A stretch of DNA of 64,000 bases. Source: Erpobdella octoculata. Lineage: Eukaryota; Annelida; Clitellata; Hirudinida; Erpobdellidae. Position 1 is the stretch's first letter; every line of letters begins with the position of its first letter. The translations under genes were made by a program, and so were the position numbers. The DNA is taken from the NCBI GenBank assembly GCA_963978895.1, contig OZ022242.1, positions 25,337,424 to 25,401,423 of the forward strand, given 5' to 3'. Of the stretch, positions 1 through 10,699 are shown in pieces. The notes under the pieces were generated by a model that saw only the letters and a list, made by a program, of their open reading frames with translations, did no database searches and was not told the DNA's origin.

Positions 1-125
1 TCGTACTCGTACTTGTACTCGGAACCTTGGTACTCGTACTTGTACTCGTACTCGTTATTCCACTCAGTACTCGTACTCGTACTCGTACTCGTTATTCCAA
101 TAAGTACTCGTACTCGTACTCGCAT
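1..125. repeat. (TACTCG)n hexamer array, left
   Basis: Degenerate tandem TACTCG/TACTTG units, interrupted by short spacers such as GAACCTTGG and TTATTCCA. The array is in the same orientation as the one at 889-1066, so the two are direct and not inverted relative to each other. Confidence 0.95.
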
Positions 126-439
126 ATGCGACACCTTCTCTAAAAAAAGTTTGCTTGTTTACTAAACAGTTGTTTGGGATTATATTTCGTTTATACTCTA
201 GTATAACATATATTTTATATCTAAGTACCAATTTTTAATAATAGTTTTCTTTGTTATTTCTGCTTAAGTATCATTATTCTTCTAATCACTTATTAACAGT
301 CATCAAAATTTCCATAATTTAGAATTTGAATTTCTTGTACCCACTGTTGTTAAAATAGATTTCTAAATATCACATTCGTTTATATTTGCACTTTGCAGTC
401 ACAATTTTGCATTTTTTAAATTTGGTTGTGTTTTTTCAG

Positions 440-864
440 AACTGGTTAAATTCTTTGTTGAATCAACTAATTCTCTCTTTGGCATCATTACTCAGTCACC
501 TGCTGTTACGTTGGTGCCGCCATCTGGGTCACCCCCACCAGCCAAAAAGCCAAAGTTGTTTCACAAGTATTCATCGGCGTTAGATGACACCTGCCTTGAT
601 GTCGATGCACAGTTGACCAGATATCTTGAGATGAAGATCACTGGTGATGTGGATGACGCACTAACGTTTTGGCAGAATCATTCCAGTGACCTTGACAAAC
701 TGTATCACCCAGCACTTCGTGCCTTAAGTATTCCAGCTTCAATTTAACCAGTAGAACGTGTGTTCAGCCACGGCGGAATAATTTTAAGACCCCATAGGGC
801 TAAGATGTCGGAATCTAAACTGTCGTCGCTAACTTTTCTTAAATGTAATAGTTTTTTGATGTAG
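440..864 (+). pseudogene. hAT transposase C-terminal exon (dimerisation domain), one stop
   Basis: A likely last exon follows a splice acceptor (poly-T, CAG at 437-439). The reading frame of 511-747 encodes a linker ending in LRALSIPASI, then a TAA at 745-747, and then continues open in the same frame to TAG at 862-864 with PVERVFSHGGIILRPHRAKM and LSSLTFLKCN. Motifs of the type PVERVFS...GG...RP.RA.M belong to the hAT C-terminal dimerisation domain (Dimer_Tnp_hAT). The single in-frame stop breaks the conserved block. No upstream catalytic exons are seen in the window. The remnant explains the element in which it sits but cannot encode an active transposase. Confidence 0.8.
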
Positions 865-888
865 AATAAACTATTATTTTGTTGACTT

Positions 889-1066
889 TAAAAAGTACTC
901 GAAAAGTACTCGCTAAAAATTTCTTGTACTCGTACTCGTACTTGTACTCGAGACCTCAGTACTCGTACTCGTACTCGTACTCGATAACTTGATACCATGG
1001 TACTCGTACTCGTACTCGTACTCGACACCATGGTACTCGTACTCGTACTCGGACCATATGTACTCG
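889..1066. repeat. (TACTCG)n hexamer array, right
   Basis: TACTCG units in the same strand orientation as at the window start, running up to 10 bp from the element end. Spacers such as ACACCATGG recur, giving a higher-order unit of about 30 bp. Confidence 0.93.
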
Positions 1067-1380
1067 CAACATCTCTGCTATTGAATACAAAAGGCCAGAC
1101 ATGTAGATAAAGCAGAAACAGTGACTACAAATTATAAACTAATAATATGAAACGGTTTGCTATCAAAAGGGCAAAAACAAAAGGGCGAAAACAAAAGGGC
1201 GAACACAAGATCGAAACTAAAAAGGGCGAATGCTAAAAAGAGCGCACGATAATAAGAGCAAAAATGAAAAGGGCGAAACTAAAATGGGCGAACAATAAAA
1301 AAAGCGAACATCAAAAAGGCGAAAATAAGTTTGTAGTATCTATGTTTCAAGCAATTTTTAAGAAATCTATTTAAAGTTTT

Positions 1381-1615
1381 ATGGGCAAAGAAAAGTTAGA
1401 AAAGAATGAAAAAATGATGCGGGAGTGGAATGGGCAAGCGAGTGAGAGTGTGAGCGGGAACGGGAGAGCGAGTGGCAGCGGGGCATTCAGCGGCCGCGTG
1501 TACGGGAAAGGGAAAGCAAATAGGAAAGGAAAAGAAACAGAGGGAGAGAAAAGGCGAGAAAAAAATGATGGAAAAACCTCTAAGATCTCCGAGCAACCCC
1601 GTTAATTTTATACTT
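1381..1615 (+). mobile_element. Degenerate Helitron 3' segment with GCGGGAACGGGA minisatellite
   Basis: The purine-rich stretch GAGCGGGAACGGGAGAGCGAG, ending near ACCTCTAAGATCTCCGAGC, resembles the 3' portion of the Helitron family seen intact at 10170 and 62404. The terminal hairpin and CTAG are decayed. The open frames here follow from the repeat composition and are not genes. Confidence 0.5.
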
Positions 1616-2597
1616 AACCATTTGAGATACTCGCTATTACCGGGTTCTCTTTCTATCTATCACACACACACGCGCGCGCTTACAAATTAAGCCTCTCTTT
1701 CTCATTTAGGCACGCACACAAACAAATACAGTTTTCTCTATCATTCTCTCGGTTCCATGATCAACAGAACAGTGATAAAACGTGTATTTTAATTGGGTTT
1801 CTTTTTTCAATTTTTAGCGCTATGTAAAATGTCCGCGATCAAATTGTTCCTAGTTAAAATGTCCAAAGTTATTTCAACCCATTATCGTATAATTAGAATT
1901 TAATTTGACAATGTAGTTTATATTATTTTTCTTGGTTTATAACTCTCCACTACTGGATATAATTTGTTTATCACTTTGTGTACAGAAGCTGTAGAATTAA
2001 ATAGGTTTTTACATGAGCAAATTTTCCTATAACCAATTTGGTACCAAAAATACTTATCTATAAATTCGAGTTTGAACTATAATTAAGTAGAAAGTTTCTC
2101 GACCGTGACATTGACATCTGGCATTAATGTGTTGTTAATGTGTTCGCAACATTCACATGAGTGAATCTTTATGAGAAGCTATGAGAGAGAAAGAAAGAAG
2201 GAAGAGAAAGAGAGAAAGAGAAAGAAGAAAAAGAAGGAGACGATTAACTGCTATAATATTTACTAAACATTTTAAACACCCCCGCCATATCATCCTCATT
2301 TAGGAAAAGGGAGAGAAGAAAAACACAAGTAGAAAAAAGAAAGGAAAAGAAAAAGACAAACAAAAAAGAAAAGATAATAGAGAATTATTACTGGAAAAAC
2401 ATTAAAAAGAAAGAAAGAAAAAAAACATGCTAAGGACAAAGAGAGAGCGAGATCGAGTGAGATAAAAAAAGAGAGAAACAAAAAATAAAGTACCATGCGT
2501 TTCATTAGGGAGAGAGAGAAAAAAAAGAAAGAGAAAGCGAGATAGCAGAAGAAAGAAAGTTGCTTGTGTTGCTGGTAAAATTATAAATTATAACATT
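1616..2597. other. Non-coding interior, with GA-rich polypurine tract at about 2160-2570
   Basis: The stretch holds a short CA/CG microsatellite near 1661-1680 and a 400-bp run of AGAGAGAAAGAAAGA type. No gene, RNA or recognisable element terminus is visible. It lies between the inverted arms of the foldback element. Confidence 0.6.
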
Positions 2598-2769
2598 TCA
2601 TGTTTTCGCTTTTTTGACGTTCGCCTTTTTTATTGTGCGCTCTTTTTAGTTTTCCCCTTTTTATTTTCGTTTTTATTATAGTGCGATCTTTTTACCATTC
2701 GCCCTTTTCAGTTTTGCCCTTTTATGTTCGCGTTTTTGTTTCCGCCCTTATTTTTTCGCTCTTTTGATA

Positions 2770-4260
2770 TGAAACGTTGCAAATGTATCCTCTGGTACCA
2801 TTGGCTCTTGTACAACTCTAGATTTTTATTATTACCTATGGAAATTTGGTCTTGTCTATTTTTTCCTGAACCACGGGCTTTTCAACCTCATCCAGATTAT
2901 TTGGTTCAGTGTTCATCTCTGTACCAACCATATATATATAGAATAGGTATATCGGAGATGAGCAAGTTTTGAGTGAGATACCAAGATGGCCTCCCGAAAA
3001 CGATTTAGAGTCTTTTTGGTGTCATAACTTTACCGCTATAAACCGATAAAGAAATGGGAAGATTTTAAATTTAATACAGCATTTGGCAATAATAATAATT
3101 AAAAGATGGGCTGATTTTGAAATTTGTTCACAGGTAGCCTAACATTTTTACTGCAACATTTGGCAATATATTATTTCTTTGATTTGCTAAAAATGCTAGG
3201 AAAAATCTTTTGATAAAAAAATAAATATAATAATTAATTTATTTAGAAAAAAATTACATTAAAAATATTTTTCAGTTATTAATTATTATTTTATTATTTA
3301 ATTGAATTTATTATTCAGTTACTATTACAGTTAGAGTTATTAACCGTATTTCAGTTACTATTATTATTACACTTAACTGACCATTATTTCTCTATTATTT
3401 TCCGATTTCAGTCAGTGTTACAGTTAACTTGAATATCACTGCCTCAAACCTTCTGTCTACAGCACTCTTGAGATGTGTGGTGGGCATAAAAAGTAAAGTC
3501 GTGGATGAAGATCTGACTCTTCTGCTCGACTGAATTGTGTTCAATAAGGATTTTTGAAGCTAGATAACAATTATCATTACAATTATTTAATAAGTTGAAA
3601 CTTATACTTTGTTTTTAGAATTAAAATTTATGTTGTTCTAAAAACCAGTGTTTGATAAATTTCTTATCTTTAAGATGTTTGAACATGGTCTTCCTTTAAA
3701 AAGTGGAACATTCCCATAACCGACACCCACTTCAGCTATTGTCAAATAAGGTTGTGTTTTCAGGTTGCATTGCTTATTGACTATTTTCTCTAACTTTGTG
3801 CTTTCTTTGGTATGGGGATGTTTAACTTCCGGTCTTCTGTTGAGCGTTTAACTGTAATTAAAATGAACCTTTCGGTTGTTCCTAATTTTACTTTTGAAGA
3901 CGTAGACAGATTTTTCAAAATGAAAAATACATGTTTTATATCAAAGATATGGTTAAAGGATATAAATATTTTGTAGAAGAGTATATTCACGACATCAAAA
4001 GTATGGTTACCAAGAAGATAGTCTAGCTAGGACAGTCGCCGATTAGCAATATTGTAAAAAATTAACGTGCGATTGCACTTTTAATAAAATATAATACTAT
4101 TGAGCACAAGCTAATCTATCGTTTTACTTTCATCTTGATTTAAATTTAGTATTTAGTGGGGTTAAAAAAAAAAAGAAAACGAATTGTATATCTCATCATT
4201 TTATATTCTCATTCTTTTAATAAACCAAGTTTCAGAATTAAGTGAGAAGCTAGTTGTAAG
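2770..4260. other. Unassigned AT-rich sequence
   Basis: No ORF longer than background, no terminal repeats and no recognisable domain. AT-rich tracts around 3180-3420 contain runs of TTATTATT. Nothing here can be assigned. Confidence 0.5.
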
Positions 4261-4733
4261 CAGAGGCGTGGCGAGGGTTTTTGGCACCCGGGGCGAAACT
4301 ATAATTTTTGCGCCCCCCCGGGCCTCCCCCCGTTGCAATGAAGAAGTTAAAGTTTTTTGGCGCCATCTTTTCGCGATCAGTATTTGAAAAAAATGCGGCA
4401 AGCAAAAATTTTATTTAAAATACCGTAAAGAACAGAAATAATTTTTTTAAAAATCCACAAAACTCAGTGAGAATAAATGTAATAAATAAATGTCAATAAA
4501 TGCACACACTGATGAAATTAAATATGGTCCTTAGGCTGTGTGTCATAAACTTGATGTCATAAAGGAGGTGTGCTGCACAGGGCACAGACGTTCTAGATAG
4601 CAAGAGCAGCTTTCAAAACATTGGCTCTACGTCAACGATGTGAAATGACTGGTGGCTGGAGCATGAAGGGGTCACCAAATTCCACCTTGCCTGAGCCGGA
4701 GATCTGTGCCTAGATTGTGGCTGGTGGGTTTTT
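4261..4733. mobile_element. hAT-type non-autonomous element, 3' truncated copy
   Basis: It starts with CAGAGGCGTGGCGAGGG and is nearly identical to the first 465 bp of the complete copy at 33558-34298. It breaks off at GGTGGGTTT, where PLE-derived sequence begins. The 8 bp to its left are GTTGTAAG, with no partner because the right end is lost. Confidence 0.75.
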
Positions 4734-5187
4734 AAAGCCCTTTTCATCCATTTGAAACGACGAGACATATTTATTTAGTTCTAAATTATTGAAAAAAAAT
4801 ATCATCGAGTTTGTTGGGCTACTTTTCCTCGAACTCTATTTAATTTCAAAGTGAGTTTCGCTCTTTGTAACTCATTTAATGTGGTCGCTTTTTTCCTTCT
4901 GTTTTTTTTAACCTAAATTTCAATGTGTTCCATCTATCAATAGCCGTATTAATTTATTAACTGAAAACTGATTCAGCCTAGCTCTAATTAAATGTCTCCG
5001 TCTAAGCCTAAGTATTTCTGATTTTTAACTCTTCCCTTTTATTTATTGTTTAACATAGGGTTCTGAAGATGGCTTTTTATAGCTGAACTGGCCAGTTAAC
5101 CCTGATCGTTTTATCATTTAACTATTTTAACCAATAAAATCTTCAATATATGTCTCGTCGTTTTCAAATGGATGAAAAGGGCTTTAA
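4733..5187. repeat. Short inverted repeat, about 38-bp arms
   Basis: 4733-4771 (CTTTTCATCCATTTGAAACG and flanks) is the inverse of 5149-5187, which lies inside the PLE N-terminal coding fragment. The left arm is probably a truncated second PLE end in opposite orientation. The 300 bp between are AT-rich and otherwise unassigned. Confidence 0.6.
5058..5102 (+). ncRNA. Hammerhead ribozyme, PLE type, core damaged
   Basis: Stem I is GGGTT (5058-5062) with AACCC (5098-5102). The core CTGAAGA is at 5063-5069, followed by a T and stem II GGCT/AGCT. The second core strand reads GAAC where GAAAC is needed, so one adenosine is missing. Stem III is CTGGCCAG, followed by TT at the expected cleavage site. 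The layout matches the intact copies at 5483, 6891, 19576 and 28411. The missing A should abolish cleavage. Confidence 0.7.
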
Positions 5188-5250
5188 AAACTTACTAAGA
5201 AAGAAGACTAATGTTAAGTGGTCAATTGTGTTTAATAGAGCATGTTTAAA
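5150..5250 (+). pseudogene. PLE ORF N-terminal fragment (3' terminal part of a PLE unit)
   Basis: The fragment MSRRFQMDEKGFKNLLRKKT is followed by KWSIVFNRACLKE and then runs directly into (TA)n. The block KWxxxFNRACLKE recurs after every hammerhead in this window, and in PLE D it is followed by GILPKYITH of the main ORF. This is therefore the N-terminal piece of the PLE protein, placed at the 3' end of a unit. Translation into the microsatellite (YIYIYI) is an artefact. Confidence 0.75.
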
Positions 5251-5515
<265 letters not shown>

Positions 5516-5547
5516 CATCAGAGCCCTTGAATAGAAAATAATGCGAA

Positions 5548-5953
5548 TATTCAAAAACGAACGAAGTGAAATTAGAATAATGGTAAAACGTGTTTACTTA
5601 AAACTTAGGCGATGAATATATTGCGATTAGGCGATGAATATGGTTGCTTCGTGGTTTTTGAAGTCGGTTTCTAGTAAGTTTACACATCTTCCAAAACCGT
5701 TTTTCATTTTATATCAAACACCCAACAATATATAACGCAGTTTCACTCCACTTTATGTCTTCTGTTTTTACAATAGTACTCCTGTCTTTTATATACCATG
5801 TACCTCGGTTTAATTTTACTTCACACTATTTTACCTCCGCTTGGTTTTATCACAACTATACCCGTTCGCAATATATTCATCGCCTAATCGTCTGGTTTTA
5901 AGTAAACACGTTTTACCATTATTCTAATTTCACTTCGTTCGTTTTTGAATATT
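5548..5953. repeat. Inverted repeat, arms of about 80 bp, spacer about 230 bp
   Basis: 5548-5640 (from GAATATTCAAAAACGAACG to AGGCGATGAATATATTGCG) is the inverse of 5866-5953. The left arm is on the minus-oriented PLE side and the right arm leads into the plus-oriented PLE endonuclease region. It looks like two copies of the same PLE segment in opposite orientation. The spacer at 5646-5865 holds nothing recognisable. Confidence 0.8.
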
Positions 5954-5987
5954 TGTCGACGGTTTTATTAACAATTTTGTAACCAAA

Positions 5988-6759
5988 ATGAAAACATTTG
6001 TGAGTTCGGCTGGGTCTGACGCTGACAAGGGTCGTGATGTACGCCAGGAGTTCCCCGTGTTCTACAAAAATCAAATGATTCTCAATTACAGAATTGATGA
6101 AAGTATTATAAAGAAGATAATAAAAAAGGAAGTTTCTGTTATAGACCCCGTCAGGAATAAACTGGGTTTATATATTTATTACAAAAACTTGAAACTTTTC
6201 AATTTGGTCATCAAGAATGATAGAACAAGTATCACTGACCCGTTGCAACAAAGTCACGTGGTGTACCATTTCAAATGTTCTATTCCACATTGTAAGGTGG
6301 ATACATACATTGGTCACACTACCACTACGTTGTCAAGGAGACTCACGATGCATCTCCAGTTTGGGAGTATTCTTAATCATTATGAATGTATTCATTTGAA
6401 AAAGCTAACACGAAAAGAACTTGAAGAAGGTGTTTCGATTTTAACAAGTGAATCCGACTCTTTCCGACTGAAAATTAAGGAGGCTCTCTATATCTTATTA
6501 ATGAGACCCGCAATTAATAAACAATTTGATAAATTTCCACAGATTCTCCACTTATTCGGTGTCAAAGAAAGCAATATGCATCGGTTACCCTGTATTCCTT
6601 CTAACGACGAGGATAACATACATAAATGATGATACTTCTGACTCGTCCTCTGACACAAATACTTTGGCTGTTGAGGCTGCTCCTGACGAATCTCATTGTA
6701 ATGTATCTGAGGAAATTCTTGTCTTTTCTAATATAACACAGCGAAAGCGCAAAAATTGA
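5988..6759 (+). pseudogene. PLE GIY-YIG endonuclease fragment (RT missing), frameshift near the C-terminus
   Basis: The 213-residue frame at 5988-6629 covers the C-terminal part of a Penelope-like polyprotein. Residues 20-90 match the linker of PLE D (RVEEKIIRDI type). Residues 91-175 hold the GIY-YIG endonuclease: VVYHFKC, then CKVDTYIGHTTTTLSRRLTMH with the YIG core at 107-109 and the arginine block, and the catalytic glutamate in KIKEALYILLMRPAIN (about E164). After the stop at 6629 another frame continues to SNITQRKRKN at 6759, matching the SSNITTRRRR end of PLE D. A frameshift near 6620 therefore splits the tail. The reverse transcriptase is absent upstream, where an inverted repeat replaces it. 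The first ATG is internal to the original protein. In PLEs this domain cuts target DNA to prime reverse transcription. Confidence 0.85.
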
Positions 6760-6900
6760 TTTCCAATAGTATAAATTTTATATTCTTTTGATTTGATTGG
6801 TAGAGTGTTTTTTCGTTTTTTCTTTTGTTAGTGTGCTAATTCTTTGACAATTTCGGTTCTTTCTGTTTGTTTTTTTCTCGTTTTACTTTTGACCCTGAGG

Positions 6901-7211
<311 letters not shown>

Positions 7212-7469
7212 TCTATATATATAAAAATGAATGTTTGTATATATGTATATATGTATGTTAATGTCCTTTATGCATTGCTACACCATTCATCCGATCGTAA
7301 TGAAATTTTCACACAACCTTGAGAGTCAATGGAAATCAAAAATAAAAAAAAAATTTTGAAATCCGTCACAAAATGAGCGGAGCGGAGCGGGTGAGCGAGC
7401 GGGAACTATATATATATGTATGTGCGTATGTATGTGTGTATTAGGGATGTCACGGGTAGTACTTTTTGG

Positions 7470-7695
7470 AGTTTTCGGGTTCGGGTTCGAGTTCGGGTTT
7501 GTGAAACTAGAGTTTTCGGGTTCGGGTTCGGGTTCGGGTTTGTGAAACTAGAGTTTTCGGGTTCGGGTTCGGGTTTGTAAAACTCGAGTTTTCGGGTTCG
7601 GGTTCGGGTTTGTGAAACTCAAGTTTTCGGGTTCGGGTTCGGGTTCGGGTTTGTAGTTTTCCAAAAACCGGGTTCGGGTTCGGGTTCGGGTACTG
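7470..7695. repeat. (TTCGGG)n array, left, telomere-like and G4-capable
   Basis: Units of TTCGGG in blocks of three to four, separated by GTTTGTGAAACTAGAGTT, giving a higher-order period of about 38 bp. Blocks with four GGG runs and 3-nt spacers (for example around 7518-7541) fit the canonical G-quadruplex pattern. Confidence 0.95.
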
Positions 7696-8500
7696 GCTTA
7701 TGATTTCAAATTCCCGGATTGATTTTAAATTTACCTAGTGTATATACATATACAAACAAGAGCGATCAATTCATCCATTGGACATTACACGTATTGAATA
7801 AACTCTAACAAGTTATTTTTTTAGCTTTCCAAATAATGTGATTTCTTTGGCCGAAGGAGCCTTATTATTTTAGTTCATTCGCGGCTCAGTCCGGCCAGAT
7901 AATCAGGCGGATTAGTGGTCTAGCTTACACACTCACCAATAAAATGACCTATTTGTGTTATTTGTTACGCAAAGGTAATAATACAAAACTTGTATGGCTT
8001 GCAATTAGTATAATACGTTACCGATTAAATTATTTTAATTTATTAATTTGTTTCGCTGCTCGGTCCGGTCGGGTAATCAGGCGGATTAGTGTTCTAGCTT
8101 ACTCATTTGCCAATAAAATGACTGTGACGCATAGATCATTTATAGACTTTGCCAGTTAAAGTTTAGGATTATGCAAGATTATCTTTATAACAAAGGGTCT
8201 TTGTTATATCAGAAGAACTTTGAATATGTGAATGAATAAATATAAGGTTATATAACTGAAGTAAAAAGTTTAGAGTCATGCCTATCCGCGATTTCTTCGA
8301 CCGAAGGAGGCTTATTTATTTTAGTTCGTTCGCGGCTCGGTCCGCCTGATAATCAAACAGATTAGTGGTCTAGCTTACACACTCACCAATAAAATGACGT
8401 ATTTGTGTTATTTGTTACGCAAAGGTGATAATACAAAACTTCTACGGCTCGGGATTAGTATAATATGTTACTTCAACAAAACTTGTAATTTATCACTTTA

Positions 8501-8867
8501 GACGAAGACCCTCTTTTGTGGTGGAAAGATAACAGAACAAACTTTCCAAATTTAGCGGTGATCGCTAAACGCTACTTGGAACTCCGCCTTGCTTTTGCAA
8601 GCCAGTCCCAAGCCTGAAGAAAGGAGGAGGGAAAAGTTAAAAGAATCAAATTATGATCCACGACTGGAAGTACTTAGGTGCTTCTGACACAGTCGTTTCA
8701 GTCTTAAAACACTTGGTGTAAAGGACTATAAACTATTATAAAAAAAACGCTACTTGGTGGCCCCAGTTACCAGCGTTCCATCGGAACAGTTGTTCAGTGG
8801 TGCTGCAATTATTTATGAACCGCTAAGGAACCGATTATCAGGCAAGACAGCAGAAAAACTTGCCTGA
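8501..8867 (+). pseudogene. hAT transposase C-terminal domain split by a SINE
   Basis: Before the SINE the frame reads DEDPLLWWKDNRTNFPNLAV ending AKRYL. After it comes [20 protein letters not shown], then [14 protein letters not shown] and a stop at 8865. Joined over the SINE this is a typical hAT dimerisation domain (LLWW, then P.S.P.EQLFS.A). The 165-bp SINE sits between L of AKRYL and the next residue, with its 13-bp duplication in the coding sequence. The N-terminal and catalytic parts are missing. The element is therefore a dead derivative. Confidence 0.85.
8580..8744 (+). mobile_element. SINE-like retroelement, family S, with 13-bp TSD
   Basis: It begins AACTCCGCCTTG and ends GGACTATAAACTATTATAAAA. 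The duplication AAACGCTACTTGG is at 8567-8579 and 8745-8757. Three more copies occur at 11770-11942, 21964-22072 and 63803-63975. Complete copies share the same 5' end and an A-rich 3' end. No clear pol III A/B box was recognised. Confidence 0.88.
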
Positions 8868-8997
8868 AATCCGTTCCTAATACTATTTCATTTTTATTAA
8901 ACTAGAAAAGTTATGAAAACTCTGTTTGTGTTGCTATTTTTAAAACTGGAATAAATATTTATTTACTAAAAAAATTTATTTGTTCACAACTCCGAGT

Positions 8998-9250
8998 TCG
9001 GGTATTAGGCTTATAAATTTTCGGGTTCGAGTTCGGGTTCGGGTATCAAGTTTTCACATTTTCGGGTTCGAGTTCGGGTTCGGGTATCAAGTTTTCGCAT
9101 TTTCGGGTTCGGGTTCGGGTATCAAGTTTTCACATTTTCGGGTTCGGGTTCGGGTTCGGGTATCAAATTTTCACACTTTCGGGTTCGAGTTCGGGTTCGG
9201 GTATCAGAAAAAGACCGGGTAGTACCGAACTCGGGTTCGGGTTCGGGTAC
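8998..9250. repeat. (TTCGGG)n array, right
   Basis: Blocks of TTCGGG separated by TATCAAGTTTTCACATTT, with a period of about 36 bp, in the same strand orientation as the left array. It runs to within 14 bp of the hAT terminus. Confidence 0.95.
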
Positions 9251-9325
9251 CCGTGACATCCCTAGTGTGTATGTATGTATGTGTATGTGCATGTGTGTGT
9301 GTCTGTGTGTGTGTTTATGTATGTA

Positions 9326-9690
9326 CTAGCGGAGATACCCGGCGTTGCCCAGGTTTTTTGAGGTTTTTCTAATGTTTGTCTCTTTCTCTCCCGTTTCCTT
9401 TCCCACCTGCTTTCCCACTCCTGTTAGCTTTCCCGTTTTCGGTCGTTTTCCCACTGCCGGTCGCTTTCCCGCTCCCGGTCGCTTTCCCGCTCCCGGTCGC
9501 TTTCCCGCTCCCGGTCGCTTTCCCGCTCCCGGTCGTTTTCCCGTCCCGGTCGCTGCCTCGTTCCCGCTCACGTTTGCTCTCCCATTCCCGCTCACGCTTG
9601 CTTTTCTGTTCCCGCTCGCTGTCCGTTCCGGGTCGCTTTCCCGTTTCTATAATAGATAAACTAACCCACAAACATTCATATATATATATA
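9326..9690 (-). mobile_element. Inverted Helitron 3' segment inside the composite
   Basis: On the minus strand it ends with a hairpin CCTGGGCAACGCCGGG, then TATCTCCGCTAG (CTAG at 9329-9326). The body is a minisatellite of units like AGCGACCGGGAGCGGGAA (9430-9640), then a segment leading to a short (TA)n at 9677-9690. It faces away from the plus-strand end at 10170, so the composite has two outward Helitron 3' ends. Confidence 0.8.
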
Positions 9691-9744
9691 GTCTTAGCAA
9701 ATCTATTTTGCGTTTTATAGGCTAACAGAAGTTATGAAAGAAGG

Positions 9745-9990
9745 TAAAAGAGAAAATGAGCGGGAACGGGAACGGGAGAGCAACCGTGACCGGGAATGGG
9801 AGAGCAAGCATGACCGGGAACGGGAGAGCAAGCGTGAGCGGGAACGGGAAAGCGACCGGAAACGGGAAAGCGACCGGGAACGGGAAAGCGACCGGGAACG
9901 GGAAAGCGACCGGGAACGCGGAAAGCGACCGGGAACGCGGAAAGCGACTGGAATCGGGAGAGCAAGCTTGGAAGGAAACGCGAGCAAGAG
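9745..9990. repeat. GCGACCGGGAACGGGAAA minisatellite
   Basis: Tandem 18-bp units (AGCGACCGGGAACGGGAA) with variants. All six frames stay partly open because 18 is a multiple of three, giving spurious Arg/Glu/Ser-rich or Pro/Phe-rich ORFs. The same array is found at 9450-9540, 27050-27180, 27540-27670, 36230-36340 and 61990-62170, always next to a Helitron 3' end. Confidence 0.92.
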
Positions 9991-10169
9991 AGAAAATCGA
10001 TAACAGAACTTCTGAGCGGGAAAGCGACCGGGAGCTGGAAAACGACCGAGAGCGGAAAAGCGACCGGGAACGCTACGAAAACGGGAAAGTGGAGAAGGGA
10101 ACGGGAGCGAGAGAGACAAACATTAGAAAAACCTCTAAAAACCCCGGGCAACGCCGGGTAACCCCGCTA

Positions 10170-10170
<1 letters not shown>

Positions 10171-10217
<47 letters not shown>

Positions 10218-10680
10218 GTGTGTGTGTGTGTGTGTATGTGTGTGTGTTGTGTGTGTATGTTTTTTATACATTGCTACACTATTCATCTGATCGTAATGAA
10301 ATTTTCACACAATATTCAAAGTCATTAAAAGGAAGGTTTGTGTGAACAAAATTGAGATCAGGTACAAAATGAGGGGAATTTTCACACAATCTTGAGAGTC
10401 AATAGAGGAAGGTTTTTGTGAAAAAATTAAGATTGCTCACAAATGAGTGGGAGAGCGAGCGGAAACGGGAGAGCGAATGTGAGTGAGCGGGAACAAAAAC
10501 GAATAAACAAGCGGGAACGGATAAGCAACCGGGAGCGAAAAAGCTAGCAGGAAAGCGAAAGCGACCGAGAAAGCGAAAGCGACCGGGAAAGCGAAAGCGA
10601 CCGGGAACGGGAGAGCGGGCGGGAGCGGGCAAGCGACCGGGAACAGGAGAGCAAGAGGGAGCGGGCAAGCGGTGAAGTGG
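10171..10680 (+). mobile_element. Helitron 5' portion, tandem to the previous one, 3' lost
   Basis: After a (TA)n of about 35 bp and a TG-rich stretch comes the segment ACATTGCTACACTATTCAT ... TTTTCACACAA shared with the Helitron 5' regions at 7265, 28010 (inverted), 32220 (inverted) and 62440. A partial internal duplication (10295-10345 and 10378-10430) is followed by the minisatellite to 10680. No hairpin or CTAG was found at its end. Confidence 0.65.
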
Positions 10681-10699
10681 TTGTCTATAGGCGTAAAAT

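Larger units (their letters stand above)
1..1077 (+). mobile_element. hAT element 1, left end outside the window
   Basis: The right terminus ends in TACTCGCAACATCTCTG, the inverse of the hAT-like end CAGAGATGTTGCGAGTA. Hexamer arrays of TACTCG lie at both sides (1-125 and about 889-1066), and a hAT transposase remnant lies between them. The left terminus and its target duplication are beyond the window edge, so the 8-bp duplication cannot be tested. The inner six bases of the terminus (TACTCG) are the same as the array unit. The assignment to hAT rests on the dimerisation-domain remnant and the shape of the terminus. Confidence 0.75.
1161..2769. mobile_element. Foldback/MULE-like non-autonomous element with array-type inverted ends
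   Basis: The left arm (1161-1330) and the inverted right arm (about 2598-2769) both consist of degenerate units of the type GGGCGAAAACAAAA. The outer ends match as TATCAAAAGGGC and its inverse GCTCTTTTGATA. The flanks look like an imperfect target duplication: TGAAACGGTTTGC on the left and TGAAACGTTGC on the right. A 9-11 bp duplication would suit a Mutator-like element. No transposase is recognised inside. The interior holds a Helitron-like scrap and a polypurine tract. Confidence 0.6.
7442..9264 (+). mobile_element. hAT element 2 with TTCGGG arrays, exact 8-bp TSD
   Basis: Perfect 17-bp terminal inverted repeats TAGGGATGTCACGGGTA (7442-7458 and inverse at 9248-9264). The target duplication GTGTGTAT is present at 7434-7441 and 9265-9272. 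The related Helitron copy at 26810-28085 shows the same site unoccupied with a single GTGTGTAT. Inside are TTCGGG arrays at both ends, duplicated segments of about 120 bp (7868-8010, 8040-8130, 8320-8470), and a transposase remnant disrupted by a SINE. Confidence 0.95.
7212..10170 (+). mobile_element. Non-autonomous Helitron with nested hAT and inverted Helitron piece
   Basis: The 5' end is TCTATATATATAAAAATGAA, as in animal Helitrons. The 3' end at 10170 is a hairpin (CCCGG-GCAACG-CCGGG), then TAACCCCGCTAG, followed by T, so a CTAG terminus between A/T-type flanks. A second copy in reverse orientation is at 26810-28085. That copy contains the same inverted internal Helitron end but lacks the hAT, showing that the hAT arrived later. 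No Rep or helicase is encoded; mobilisation would depend on a protein like the one at 20567-26448. Confidence 0.8.
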
